Source: Sphingomonas aquatilis (GTDB lineage Bacteria; Pseudomonadota; Alphaproteobacteria; Sphingomonadales; Sphingomonadaceae). From it: a stretch of DNA of 64,000 bases. A program made the position numbers and the translations under genes. The notes under the pieces were generated by a model that did no database searches, was not told the DNA's origin, and saw only the letters and a list, made by a program, of their open reading frames with translations. The DNA is taken from the NCBI RefSeq assembly GCF_014196115.1, contig NZ_JACIDB010000004.1, positions 124,001 through 188,000 on the forward strand, in the 5' to 3' direction. This document shows, piece after piece, positions 13,778-22,167 of this stretch (its first letter is position 1; every line of letters begins with the position of its first letter).

Positions 13778-16245
13778 TCGGAGGTTACGGCAATCGGGCT
13801 GTAGGCGAGCGCCAATGGGCGCCCGAACATGCCACCAAGACGACGGCGCTGCGCTACCTGTTCCCCGATAGCGACCAAGGCGTCAGGACGATCCAGTAGC
13901 AGGCGGTTGATCGCTGGTTGCGTCGATTCTGCGTAGAGTGGAGCCAGCGCCGTATTGCGGGCCGCAGCTCCGAGCCTCGTCATCAGACCGCCGCCTGCCT
14001 CAATACGCCCAGCGGTGCCGCTATCGGGCACGCGGCTCGGCAAAACTTCCTGCGCCGCTCGCTGAAGGTCGAAAAACGGCCGGTCAGTCGTTGCCGCTGA
14101 CATACGCCCGGTGAAGCGGCGAGCGTTCGCCCGTGCGGCCTGCCCCAACTGAGCACCGGTGAACACACCGCCCGTGTTCATGGCCGCAGCGGTGGCATCA
14201 GCCAAGACAGACGTGTTGCGGTAGGCTGCGTTCGCATCGAGGTAAGCCGGCAGGGCGCCTGGTGCCTGGCGATCAAGCAGGTTTTCCAAGGCCCCACGCG
14301 CACCACGCGTCACGTTGCCGAAATCGTTGCCATACGGGGCGTTTCGGACTGCACGAGCATCCTGCTCAAGCCCGCGAACCGCCTGCTGGAAGTTGTTGCC
14401 CGTCATCACCCCGTTGGGGTCGAAGCTGTTACCCACGCGCTCGTTCAGGGTGTAGCGTGCATTCGCCCCCATTTCACCGGGGAGGCGGTTGGCCGCAGTC
14501 GCGGGACCCTGCATATCGATACCGAACGGCCGATCGCGCTGTAACCGCACACTGCCAAGGGCCTGCTGATATGCTTGTCCAACAGCGTCGTCAGCCTGTT
14601 CGACAGCTGCCTCGCCAAGCTGATTGTTGGCCTGACGCCCAATGGGCGCAAGCGCTTGGTCCCATGCTGCCCGGTTCATGGCTTGAACGCCTTCCATGCG
14701 CCTTGCGCCGATCGCGTCGCCGATGCCGCCGAAGCCAGCAAGACGATCCTCACGGGCCTTAAAGCGCCCCCCGAGCGCCTGACCGGGCGTCAGAGGAACG
14801 CCGACAGAGCGAAGGTACTGCTGCGCCTCGTCTCGGACGCCTGTAAGTGCTCGCCCGAACATGCCAGTCAGGCGCCGCCCTGCGACACCGCCCACGACGC
14901 CCGTTAGTGCGCCCTGCGCTGCACCACCGAGGCGGCTACCCTCGTCGGCGCTACCAGCGCCATAGGCGGCACCATAAAGCGCATCAGCGGCAAGAGGGGC
15001 GAACCGGCCCAGCGCCATCCCGCCAAGACCGGCTTCGGCCCCAGCGCCGGCAAGGGCGCCCCCAGAAAGGGTGCCGAGAAGAGCTGCGGTCGGATTTCGC
15101 TCCGCCAGCGTCGACATCGCCGCTCTGGTCAGGGCGGGGTTGTCTGTCATGTTGTCAATTGTGCCAGCGCTGAGGGCGTCCAATGCTTGACCGACGTAAG
15201 CGCCGGCCGCCCCCTGGCCATACTGATTGATGGTCTGCCTCAGCCCACTCATCGGGACACTGCGGTTCTCCACCGACACGGCATATTGCGACAGCGGGAC
15301 ACGCGGATTCTGCGCGCGGAACCGCACTGCGGCGCCCACATCGCCCGCGCGCTGGTCGCCGAGACCGGGCTGCACGCTGTTCATGTACGCGACGATGTCG
15401 GCCTGCGACTTACCGGCGCCGATCATGCCGCGAATGTGGCTATTGACGCCCGCTAAGGCCGGATCAGCCTCGGTTCGCGTGTCGCCAGTGGCAAATGCCA
15501 GCTGCTCACCCTGACTGCCACCCTGCGGCGCGACGGCAATGCCGTACTTCTCGGCCACCTTGGGATCGCGATAATCCTCACCCTTCGAAAGGGCCATGAA
15601 GTTGCGATAGTGGCGCTCAACCGCAGCGAGATTTTCACGAAGTTGGTCAGGGCTCTGCGTCTGACCGAGGCCAGCGACGCTATCACGCAGTAGCGCACCC
15701 TCCTTTTCGGTAAGCAAACCGAGACCAGATGCGCCGGTAGGCGATGCCGTCTTGAGCTGAGCGAGCTTGTCCAGCGTCAGACGCGAAGCAATCGTGTTGA
15801 GCGAGCCTGCGAGGTCGATGGTGGACTGAGGCTGAAGCAACTCGGGCAGGCGCGCGGCAAAGCCGGCTGCACCAGTTCGGTTTAGGTTATCACGCGCCTT
15901 TGCAATCGCAGACAGGATTTCGTCGTTGCCAAGTGCCGCCATGGCCTGCTGTTGTTGAGGCGTCGCAGTTGCCTGCTGGGCGGCCAGATCGCGACGCGCC
16001 TTCTCTGCATCGACTTCAGCTTTCGTGGCGTTTGCAGCGGCCTGTCGATTCTCATAGGGAGCGCGCGACAGGTCCCCCTTCAGCTTATCAAGCTGAGCGG
16101 CGCCCATGGCCTGCTTCGTCGGGTCCTGCGGCAACGAGAACACACCACCCTGCGGCGCAGCTGGTGCATCGGCATATCCCACGACGCGGACCTGGCCGTC
16201 GCCGGTTTCCTCGTAAACCACGCCATCATGCGTAAAGCGCTGCAT
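13771..16245 (-). CDS. Large internal virion / DNA ejection protein
   Basis: An 824-residue alanine- and glutamine-rich protein. The N-terminal 350 residues are largely helical (ATKAEVDAEKARRDLAAQQA). A central glycine/alanine-rich, hydrophobic region at about residues 345-470 (GTLSGGALAGAGAEAGLGG, LADALYGAAYGAGSADEG) could insert into membrane. This layout fits the large ejection proteins of podoviruses that form a trans-envelope channel. It is the last of four virion genes that run from a transglycosylase partner. Its 3' end overlaps the convergent membrane gene. Confidence 0.75.
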   Translation of the reverse strand: MQRFTHDGVVYEETGDGQVRVVGYADAPAAPQGGVFSLPQDPTKQAMGAAQLDKLKGDLSRAPYENRQAAANATKAEVDAEKARRDLAAQQATATPQQQQAMAALGNDEILSAIAKARDNLNRTGAAGFAARLPELLQPQSTIDLAGSLNTIASRLTLDKLAQLKTASPTGASGLGLLTEKEGALLRDSVAGLGQTQSPDQLRENLAAVERHYRNFMALSKGEDYRDPKVAEKYGIAVAPQGGSQGEQLAFATGDTRTEADPALAGVNSHIRGMIGAGKSQADIVAYMNSVQPGLGDQRAGDVGAAVRFRAQNPRVPLSQYAVSVENRSVPMSGLRQTINQYGQGAAGAYVGQALDALSAGTIDNMTDNPALTRAAMSTLAERNPTAALLGTLSGGALAGAGAEAGLGGMALGRFAPLAADALYGAAYGAGSADEGSRLGGAAQGALTGVVGGVAGRRLTGMFGRALTGVRDEAQQYLRSVGVPLTPGQALGGRFKAREDRLAGFGGIGDAIGARRMEGVQAMNRAAWDQALAPIGRQANNQLGEAAVEQADDAVGQAYQQALGSVRLQRDRPFGIDMQGPATAANRLPGEMGANARYTLNERVGNSFDPNGVMTGNNFQQAVRGLEQDARAVRNAPYGNDFGNVTRGARGALENLLDRQAPGALPAYLDANAAYRNTSVLADATAAAMNTGGVFTGAQLGQAARANARRFTGRMSAATTDRPFFDLQRAAQEVLPSRVPDSGTAGRIEAGGGLMTRLGAAARNTALAPLYAESTQPAINRLLLDRPDALVAIGEQVAQRRRLGGMFGRPLALAYSPIAVTSDY

Positions 16246-16709
16246 CAGCTTCCCATCCTTCCCAGCACATCGCGGGCGTATTGCTGTGTCTTAGGGCCCC
16301 AAAGGCGCCGATTTGGGCCACCGTGGTAATAGCGCAGTGCGTCCGGCAGGTTGCCGGTCCGCGCCAGTCCCTCATTGAAATACGCCTCGCCGAGGGTGCG
16401 TTGATAATCTGCCGCAAGGGGCGTTTTGGCGGTCAGCAGGTCTTCCCGGTACGGCAGACCCAGCTTGTCAGCCATGCTGCGGGCAGTGGCGGGGAGAAGC
16501 TGAGCAACACCTAGCGCACGCCCGTATGGCGTCTGCGGCCCCACTACGCCGGCTCGCCCGCCGCTTTCCTGCTGAATTACGGCGTCAAAAGCGGTTTGGG
16601 GCGCGAAAGCTGGACTGACCGGAGCCAGTACCTCCCTTCCGCGGATCGGCGACGACGCTGCCGATCGCCGGGCGCGGCACACCAGCCGAGCCTTGGATTG
16701 CTGCTCCAA
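16245..16709 (-). CDS. Virion lytic transglycosylase (SLT domain)
   Basis: The reliable part is from about residue 38: FDAVIQQESGGRAGVV with the catalytic Glu, GRALGVAQLLPATA, and ALRYYHGGPNRRLWG, the ES, GxxQ and AYN-like blocks of family 1 lytic transglycosylases. It probably locally opens peptidoglycan during DNA ejection. The start is uncertain. The ATG at 16709 forces a 125-base overlap with the upstream gene and its first 27 residues look like out-of-frame sequence. A non-ATG start near 16632, just after GGGAGG, is more plausible. Confidence 0.8.
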   Translation of the reverse strand: MEQQSKARLVCRARRSAASSPIRGREVLAPVSPAFAPQTAFDAVIQQESGGRAGVVGPQTPYGRALGVAQLLPATARSMADKLGLPYREDLLTAKTPLAADYQRTLGEAYFNEGLARTGNLPDALRYYHGGPNRRLWGPKTQQYARDVLGRMGS

Positions 16710-17172
16710 GACCCGATCGAGGGCCGGCGTAGATGCGGTCCTGCCCGAGCGGCACCGTCACGGTCGGGTCGCCAAGGTTGCGCAGATACTGGTTCGCCGC
16801 GTCAGGCCCGAGCTTATCCGCGATGAAGTTGTAGTCGTTGACGGTATCGTTGTTGACGGGGGCAGGGTGAGCGCGTTTCCACTGCTCCTGCGCAAGCCAT
16901 TGCGCGGACTCGGCGTCCTGCTTCATCCGCCAGTCGGACAGCATCTGTTGCCGCTGCCGGTACTGCTGCTGAACCGGCGCGAACGTCGGCGCGGCGCCGT
17001 ATGCCGAGGCGACGGCATCCGCAATGCCCCCCAGCAGGTTGAGGCCCATGCCGCCGCGATCGAAGAAACCGGGCTTGGGCCGGGCTAGCTGTGGAGTAGC
17101 CATGCCGGTTTGGGTGCTGGCCATAGCCGGTAGCGTCTCGTCGCCAGCGAAGCCGCGGAACATCATGCCCAT
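16585..17172 (-). CDS. Ejection-cluster virion protein
   Basis: A 195-residue protein starting MGMMFRGFAG with an ATGA overlap. It has a glycine-rich hydrophobic stretch (GLNLLGGIADAVASAYGAAP), a glutamine-rich helical part (VQQQYRQRQQMLSDWRMKQ) and a low-complexity glycine/serine C-terminus. Similar medium-sized proteins accompany the transglycosylase and large ejection proteins in podoviruses. No specific family named. Confidence 0.65.
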   Translation of the reverse strand: MGMMFRGFAGDETLPAMASTQTGMATPQLARPKPGFFDRGGMGLNLLGGIADAVASAYGAAPTFAPVQQQYRQRQQMLSDWRMKQDAESAQWLAQEQWKRAHPAPVNNDTVNDYNFIADKLGPDAANQYLRNLGDPTVTVPLGQDRIYAGPRSGLGAAIQGSAGVPRPAIGSVVADPRKGGTGSGQSSFRAPNRF

Positions 17173-17831
17173 CAGCCGAACTTTCCTGCGGCAGCCGCAT
17201 TGCCCGCAATCTGGGCGAGAATGGCGCCGAGCGACGGGGAGGTTTTCTGCGTCGTGGTGGTAGAATTCCCCCACAAGCTACCGATGCTGCTGGCATAGTT
17301 GTTCGCGGCGTTCTGAGGCAGTTCCGACATGCCTGTCAGGTACGCAAGCAGCGCTGCAATGCCTTGGTTGCCGGCACCAGCAAGCGAGGTGGCATTGCCC
17401 ACCGCATTATCCATCCGGCTGCGCTCGTTGTTGTAATCGGTGTAACGCAGGTTCGTCTCGTTCTTCGCCAGCTCGCGCGCGAGGATCTGGGACTGAGCTG
17501 ACCCACCTGCCAGACCGCGGCTTCCGATTGCGCCGTTGACCCCGTTGGTCACGTCGGCGTTCGTCGTGGCGATCTGCTTATCCAGCTGGGGGTTGCCCGT
17601 CAGGAACTTGCCGCCCAGCACCGCCTGAGTGTAATCGTTTGCCGCGCCAAGCGTGGGGTTGTTGATGGTCGAGGCGACGACGCCCGGCAGCTGCTGCTGC
17701 AAGATCGTCGTGCTGATGTTCGCTAGATCAGACGCCCTATTATAGCCGCTCTGGGCAGCGTTTGTCGCCGACTGGATGTAGGGCAGGGCAGCCTTGCTTG
17801 GCCCCGTTGTCGTTGTCGATTTGCCGCTCAT
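17172..17831 (-). CDS. Ejection-cluster virion protein (P22 gp7-like position)
   Basis: A 219-residue protein rich in Ala, Asn, Ser and Thr, with long amphipathic helices (AGGSAQSQILARELAKNETN, NNERSRMDNAVGNATSLA) and a small-residue C-terminus (AQIAGNAAAAGKFG). Order and composition fit a podovirus pilot protein. It overlaps the next gene by ATGA. The upstream HNH gene may have inserted between it and the acetyltransferase-like gene. Confidence 0.65.
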   Translation of the reverse strand: MSGKSTTTTGPSKAALPYIQSATNAAQSGYNRASDLANISTTILQQQLPGVVASTINNPTLGAANDYTQAVLGGKFLTGNPQLDKQIATTNADVTNGVNGAIGSRGLAGGSAQSQILARELAKNETNLRYTDYNNERSRMDNAVGNATSLAGAGNQGIAALLAYLTGMSELPQNAANNYASSIGSLWGNSTTTTQKTSPSLGAILAQIAGNAAAAGKFG

Positions 17832-18400
17832 GCCGCACCCGCCTTCGCTCGGCCGTGGTTTGGATGGTAGCCATGCTCGGCTTCCATGCGGGCGCGAAAG
17901 GCGACAGCATCATCAAAGCTGGCGCTGTAATGAGTGCGTTTTTTGCCCGTATCGGTCTTTAACATTGCGACCCATTTTTTATAATGAGTGTCCCAAGAGA
18001 CACCTGTGACACCGCTAGTGTTGTTGCCAGAAATGCAACGATTTCGGTTGTTATCTGCGCGACTTACCCGGCGCAGATTTGCGAGGCGATTGTCGCTCCT
18101 GTCGCCATTCTCATGGTCGATGAATTCAGGAATTTCACCATATGCCAAAAGCCAAATCAGTCTGTGAGCAGCGACACGCTGACCAAGCAGCGTACCCGAT
18201 GGATATCCCTTGCTGTGAGCGGTAAATGCCTCTTTCCCCGCGAGCTTGGCGTTCCAGGCGGCGCATGCGCGGGCAGGCGAATACGCTCCACCAGCAAACA
18301 TGGCTTGGTCGCGCTCGCGCCAATACAACTTTCCGGTATCTGCATCGTATGATAGAACTGATGCGACGTATTGTTGAGTGATCTCAGCACGCTCTGTCAT
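17828..18400 (-). CDS. HNH endonuclease with AP2-like C-terminal domain
   Basis: A 190-residue free-standing HNH protein. The nuclease core is RVAAHRLIWLLAYG then FIDHENGDRSDNRLANLR with H, N and H-type residues. It is followed by NTSGVTGVSWDTHYKKW and a segment typical of AP2/NUMOD-like DNA-binding domains of homing nucleases. It lies within the virion gene cluster where related phages would have only structural genes, so it is likely a selfish insertion. The ATG at 18400 overlaps the upstream stop. Confidence 0.9.
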   Translation of the reverse strand: MTERAEITQQYVASVLSYDADTGKLYWRERDQAMFAGGAYSPARACAAWNAKLAGKEAFTAHSKGYPSGTLLGQRVAAHRLIWLLAYGEIPEFIDHENGDRSDNRLANLRRVSRADNNRNRCISGNNTSGVTGVSWDTHYKKWVAMLKTDTGKKRTHYSASFDDAVAFRARMEAEHGYHPNHGRAKAGAA

Positions 18401-18816
18401 GACAAGCACTCTAGCACAGTTGATGACCGCCTGAATCCGTTTTCCGACAAAACGCGTTCCCAGCCAGATCGGCCAAAGACGCGAACGCCAATCATATTTG
18501 ATGATTGCGCAGCCTTCTGTATCATAGCCATTGCTTCTGAAGCCCACTCTCTCATCCGAGAGCCGCCGCAAGCATATATCTCTAGTATTTCGCCTCGCTT
18601 GGTCATGGCGGATCGGGTCAGGGCATAAGATACCGGATCACCTCCTTTCAGCGCGACGATGAGCTGCATGTGATCGGACGCTAGAGCCGCCTCGACTTCG
18701 GGCCATGCTTCATCGGCGAGTTCAATAGCCGGGTTGAGGGCGGCGCGCGCACGCTGCCACCCCTCCCACTCAAGTGGCTGTCTGATATACCCGATCTGCA
18801 ATGAAGTCGTGCTCAT
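18397..18816 (-). CDS. GNAT-like phage protein of the tail/ejection cluster
   Basis: A 139-residue protein from MSTTSLQIGYIRQP. The pattern LIVALKGGDPVSYALTR, ILEIYACGGSRMREW, then a helix and IGVRVFGRSGWERVLSENGF resembles the acetyltransferase-like fold of T7 gp13-type proteins found next to tail tube genes. True acetyl-CoA binding is not evident. Probably a virion assembly factor. Confidence 0.6.
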   Translation of the reverse strand: MSTTSLQIGYIRQPLEWEGWQRARAALNPAIELADEAWPEVEAALASDHMQLIVALKGGDPVSYALTRSAMTKRGEILEIYACGGSRMREWASEAMAMIQKAAQSSNMIGVRVFGRSGWERVLSENGFRRSSTVLECLS

Positions 18817-18901
18817 GCCATCCTTTCGAAGTGGACGGCTGCGCGTGATCGCGCTGGGCACGGGCGAACCTTACTATAAGCGGCAAGCCAAGTCTACAGG
18901 C

Positions 18902-19105
18902 TCAAGTTACTCGCCACGCGGTAGAGCCGTCTGGCTTGCGATATAGCGCCCCGACAGCAATCCCGCCGTCGGCTGCGGCAGCATCATCGGCATAGGGACC
19001 AGTCTCCAGCGCATCGGATGCCGCCGACAGCTGATTAATCGCCGTTGCTGCCCGACGCACCCACTCCGCTATATTCGTAGCGACGACGGGGACGCGGAGG
19101 ATCAT
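18902..19105 (-). CDS. Small phage structural protein
   Basis: A 67-residue protein (MILRVPVVATNIAEWVRRAA... AADGGIAVGALYRKPDGSTAWRV). Short proteins with a C-terminal GG-x-x-VG-x-LYR segment are common beside tail hub genes. The start overlaps the hub gene stop by four bases. Exact role unknown. The 80-base gap 18817-18901 holds no further gene. Confidence 0.65.
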   Translation of the reverse strand: MILRVPVVATNIAEWVRRAATAINQLSAASDALETGPYADDAAAADGGIAVGALYRKPDGSTAWRVT

Positions 19106-20520
19106 CGCCCGCCACCCATCGCATAGGCAGGCTCAAAGCCCTGAACAAATGTCCAATCAGCTGCCGCCGCGACGGTCAGCTTCGTTGAGATATATCGGCC
19201 GGACGCGCGCACAGGCATGTCGCCGCTTTCCATAAGCGTACCGCGCGACACCAGTCCGGTGATGTCGCCCAGACGCTGCCGGCAATCGAAGGCGACAGTC
19301 ATCCCGCTGGTGGCGTCAGTCAGCGGGCGGATCGACCGCACCCGGCTACCCCTGCCGTCACTCCACTCCATGTATGGCGTCGTGAAGCTGGCAGCGAGGT
19401 TATCGCCGCTCAGCGCGCCGATCTGATTGGAAGCATTGGCCAGCAGCAGCAGAGGGTCGCCACCTGAAAAGCGCGTGCTGTCGAGGCTAAAAGGAATGGT
19501 ATCGAGGCCGTCCGGATACAGCGCATTGAGCTGCTCCAGCGTGATCGAGGATGTAAAACCGGAGAACACCCCGACCGCATCCAGCATGATGATGCTCCAG
19601 CGATCCAGCGTCCAATTGTAGACCCACAACTTGCCAGGTGCACCGGGAACCAGCCACGCTACCGTCGTACGCCGCGGGTCAATGGCCGCGTACATGGTGT
19701 CGAGCTGCGCACGGGAATAGCTGGCGAAAAACGTCTGGTCGACACGCTCCACGCCAATCGGCTGAACATCGGTGCCGTCACAGAACATGAACCCGCGATC
19801 GGACAGGAAGTACACTCGCCGGCCGCTCTGTGCGATCGAGCCCTTGGAGATGGCACCCACCTCAGGTGCGATCACGTCAAACTGCCAGACGTATTGGTCG
19901 CCCGTGTAGGTCATGCGGCGAACTGCCGACCGCTGAATGATCAGGCCGTATTCGCCGCCAGCGATGCCCTGCACATCGCCCCCATCCAGCATCGGCTGGA
20001 ACCCTGCCTGGTCCTCGCCGGGCGTGTTCTTTCGGTAATCATTGAAGCCGGACCACTGCACAAGAGCTGCGTTCCCGGCCGCGCCTCCGTAGACCACGAA
20101 GTCGCGAACCGTTGCCACGCTGGTCGCGGATGGCGCCCCCGGCACGGTGCCTGCGGTGTTGGCGATGAGGTCAACGGCTTGCGTAGAGGCGCCATTGACA
20201 GCGATCACCACGTCACCGAACTGCGTGAATTGCCAGCGGTTGGTCAGCGCGAGGCTGTCTACGATGCTTACCCAGCCAGCGGCATAGCGGTACAGGTTCG
20301 ATGTCGTGCCGGCGAACAGCGTGCCGCTTTCGTTGCTATCTACGAATGCCGCGCCGCCATTGAACTTGGCAGGAAGCGGGTCCGTGATCGGTTCGAATGC
20401 CCCGACAGGCTTATAGCCGTTCGCCGCAGGATAGGCGTTCGCCATATCCTTCAGGCCGTCGGTAAGATGCTGCGCCTTGTCGGGCTCATATGCCCCATAG
20501 ACGATACGCTGCCTTACCAT
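19102..20520 (-). CDS. Tail hub / packaged DNA stabilisation protein (P22 gp10-like)
   Basis: A 472-residue all-beta protein, the same length as P22 gp10. Repeating blocks such as GTLFAGTTSNLYRYAAGWVSI, FTQFGDVVIAVNGA, VRDFVVYGGAAGNAALVQWSG and GRRVYFLSDRGFMFCDG suggest a beta-propeller that forms the tail hub below the portal adaptor. It overlaps the adaptor gene by seven bases. The assignment rests on length, order and fold pattern. Confidence 0.75.
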   Translation of the reverse strand: MVRQRIVYGAYEPDKAQHLTDGLKDMANAYPAANGYKPVGAFEPITDPLPAKFNGGAAFVDSNESGTLFAGTTSNLYRYAAGWVSIVDSLALTNRWQFTQFGDVVIAVNGASTQAVDLIANTAGTVPGAPSATSVATVRDFVVYGGAAGNAALVQWSGFNDYRKNTPGEDQAGFQPMLDGGDVQGIAGGEYGLIIQRSAVRRMTYTGDQYVWQFDVIAPEVGAISKGSIAQSGRRVYFLSDRGFMFCDGTDVQPIGVERVDQTFFASYSRAQLDTMYAAIDPRRTTVAWLVPGAPGKLWVYNWTLDRWSIIMLDAVGVFSGFTSSITLEQLNALYPDGLDTIPFSLDSTRFSGGDPLLLLANASNQIGALSGDNLAASFTTPYMEWSDGRGSRVRSIRPLTDATSGMTVAFDCRQRLGDITGLVSRGTLMESGDMPVRASGRYISTKLTVAAAADWTFVQGFEPAYAMGGGR

Positions 20521-21173
20521 CGCAGCCCAATCCGCTCACGCGTCGGCGGCTTCATCGTCAACGGGCCAGATCCATAGCGCTGACGCGTTCCCGATTGCAT
20601 GATGCTCTGCATGGCCTCGTCCAATGCGGCCTTCAGCATCGGCAGGCGCTCGTCGTTCCAGTTGAACGCTTCTGCCTGGATGATCGTGGCATAAAGGTAT
20701 GCGTCAGGGTGTTTGGCCAAGAGCCAATTCGTATCGACTGCGGCGCTGAGCGAAGGCAGGTTCGCGCGATATGTTAGGACGGCGCCATATGCCTTGTCAG
20801 GCACGGGCCAGAATTGGACCGTGTTCGCAACGATCGTGAATTTCTCGGGTGTGGCGCTGATCAGGTTGGCGCGCGGCAGCATACCGAAGTCAGCGGGTGA
20901 CAGCTGATCCATGGGCGGCTGGCCGGGGATGCCAAGCGCACGAATGCTATCGAAGTCAACGGGAAGCGCGACAGACGCTGCTGGTGTCAGGGCAACCTGC
21001 ACCTCCATGTCCGGCATGACCAGCTCGCGCCGAAAGCGCGCCTCAGCCAGGCGGATGAAGTCCGGAACATCATCCTGAAGGTCGGTGCGGTTCAGCCAGC
21101 GCTGCACGCTCGTGACGAGACCGGTGTAATTGGTCAGGTTGGAGAGTTGCTGTGCCTCAACAAAGATGGTCAC
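20514..21173 (-). CDS. Head-tail adaptor protein
   Basis: A 219-residue helical protein with the adaptor pattern SVQRWLNRTDLQDDVPDFIRLAEARF (short excerpt: DFIRLAEARF) near residue 40 and ALPVDFDSIRAL, followed by a beta insertion and a long C-terminal helix MLKAALDEAMQSIM. Proteins of this kind connect portal and tail hub in short-tailed phages. Start is GTG at 21173, with GAGG upstream; a 13-codon mini-ORF bridges from the preceding gene and may couple translation. Confidence 0.75.
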   Translation of the reverse strand: MTIFVEAQQLSNLTNYTGLVTSVQRWLNRTDLQDDVPDFIRLAEARFRRELVMPDMEVQVALTPAASVALPVDFDSIRALGIPGQPPMDQLSPADFGMLPRANLISATPEKFTIVANTVQFWPVPDKAYGAVLTYRANLPSLSAAVDTNWLLAKHPDAYLYATIIQAEAFNWNDERLPMLKAALDEAMQSIMQSGTRQRYGSGPLTMKPPTRERIGLRW

Positions 21174-21210
21174 CCAAGCACCTCTTCAGTTTGTGCAACG
21201 ATGGACGCCA

Positions 21211-21357
21211 TCAGGACACCTTGTAGATGGCGAGGGGGACGGCCACGACGGCACCGATACCTAGCGCAGGAACCAGCAGCCCGACGTTCACAGTATTGGC
21301 AAGCAATGCGTTCTCGCGAACGCTGCCATCACTGAACTGCTGATCGGCGTATGCCAT
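21211..21357 (-). CDS. Small phage protein (48 aa) with hydrophobic C-terminus
   Basis: MAYADQQFSDGSVRENALLA followed by a hydrophobic stretch of about 22 residues ending IYKVS. It fills an otherwise empty 232-base gap between the adaptor and the next structural gene and has a well-formed start. Role unknown; a membrane or head-interior peptide is possible. Confidence 0.5.
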   Translation of the reverse strand: MAYADQQFSDGSVRENALLANTVNVGLLVPALGIGAVVAVPLAIYKVS

Positions 21358-21405
21358 TATGCCACCTCAAAACAGGAGGGGCCAGTTTCCCAGCCCCTCA
21401 CATGG

Positions 21406-21714
21406 TCAGAGCGTCGGCTCGTCAGCCGCCTTAATGGCGGTGATGAGCTCCTTCTTAGACAGCGCTTTGCCATCCACGACGCTGGGCACGTTCTTGGTCG
21501 CCGCCAGAGCCTTCAGCGCGGGAAGCTCCAAGTCCTCCAGAGCCGGCTGCACGTTCAGCGTCTTGTCCGACGCTTCCATTGCGGCCTTCTCCACCGGCTT
21601 GACCCGCTCCCAATTGTCGTTGGGCTCAGCCGCCGTGGTGAACGGCGTGTTGGCGTTGTGGTAGATGCCATCGACATAGACGGCTTCAGGCGAGGTGTAG
21701 GTCTTTACCGTCAT
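21406..21714 (-). CDS. Head-associated protein
   Basis: A 102-residue protein. The N-terminal beta part (VKTYTSPEAVYVDGIYHNA) is followed by a charged helical C-terminus with an LKALAATKNV...LSKKELITAIKAA pattern resembling a small SAP/LEM-like helical motif. It abuts the cement gene. Likely a head-completion protein; not recognised specifically. Confidence 0.6.
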   Translation of the reverse strand: MTVKTYTSPEAVYVDGIYHNANTPFTTAAEPNDNWERVKPVEKAAMEASDKTLNVQPALEDLELPALKALAATKNVPSVVDGKALSKKELITAIKAADEPTL

Positions 21715-22154
21715 CAGTACCTCCCGGAGTTGGTCTGACGCGACATGACGACGCCAGCCGTGATGCGACCGGTCGTCGGCGCAGTGCCGGTGACCGTGTA
21801 GAACATGCGGACGAACTCCTTGCTCGCCCCAACCGGGAACCAGTCCGGCTGGATATGCTTCTGTCCGGGCACCAGATCGGCCGCGACGTAGGTCGCCGAG
21901 AACACCGTGTCGGGAGCCGAAAAGGCTGCCGTGGTGTCGGTCTGGATCGCGATCGTCAGCGAGGTGAGGTTGTTAAAGGCCTCAGTCACACCCACGAAGA
22001 ACGGCACGGGCTCGCCGCGTCCGATATCGCGCTTGAGGGGCGTCGACGCGCCGTACGGCGTGCCGGGATTGCCCAGATCGATGACGTTGGTCGAAGCCGC
22101 CGTCGCGGTGATGGCCTGGTTCTCGGAGAGCAGGCCGGTACGGTCGAGAATCAT
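21714..22154 (-). CDS. Capsid cement protein, Bbp16-like
   Basis: A 146-residue beta-rich protein starting MILDRTGLLSENQAIT with ATNVIDLGNPG, GEPVPFFVGVTEAF and TTGRITAGVVM, matching the jelly-roll cement proteins of BPP-1-type podoviruses (Bbp16 family), which trimerise on the capsid surface. Directly downstream of the major capsid gene, as in that phage. Confidence 0.85.
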   Translation of the reverse strand: MILDRTGLLSENQAITATAASTNVIDLGNPGTPYGASTPLKRDIGRGEPVPFFVGVTEAFNNLTSLTIAIQTDTTAAFSAPDTVFSATYVAADLVPGQKHIQPDWFPVGASKEFVRMFYTVTGTAPTTGRITAGVVMSRQTNSGRY

Positions 22155-22167
22155 TGCTCAGCCCTCC

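Noticed and set aside
16632-16709. N-terminal extension of the transglycosylase
   Set aside because: The first 27 codons overlap the upstream gene out of frame and lack family similarity. They are kept in coordinates only because no certain alternative start codon exists.
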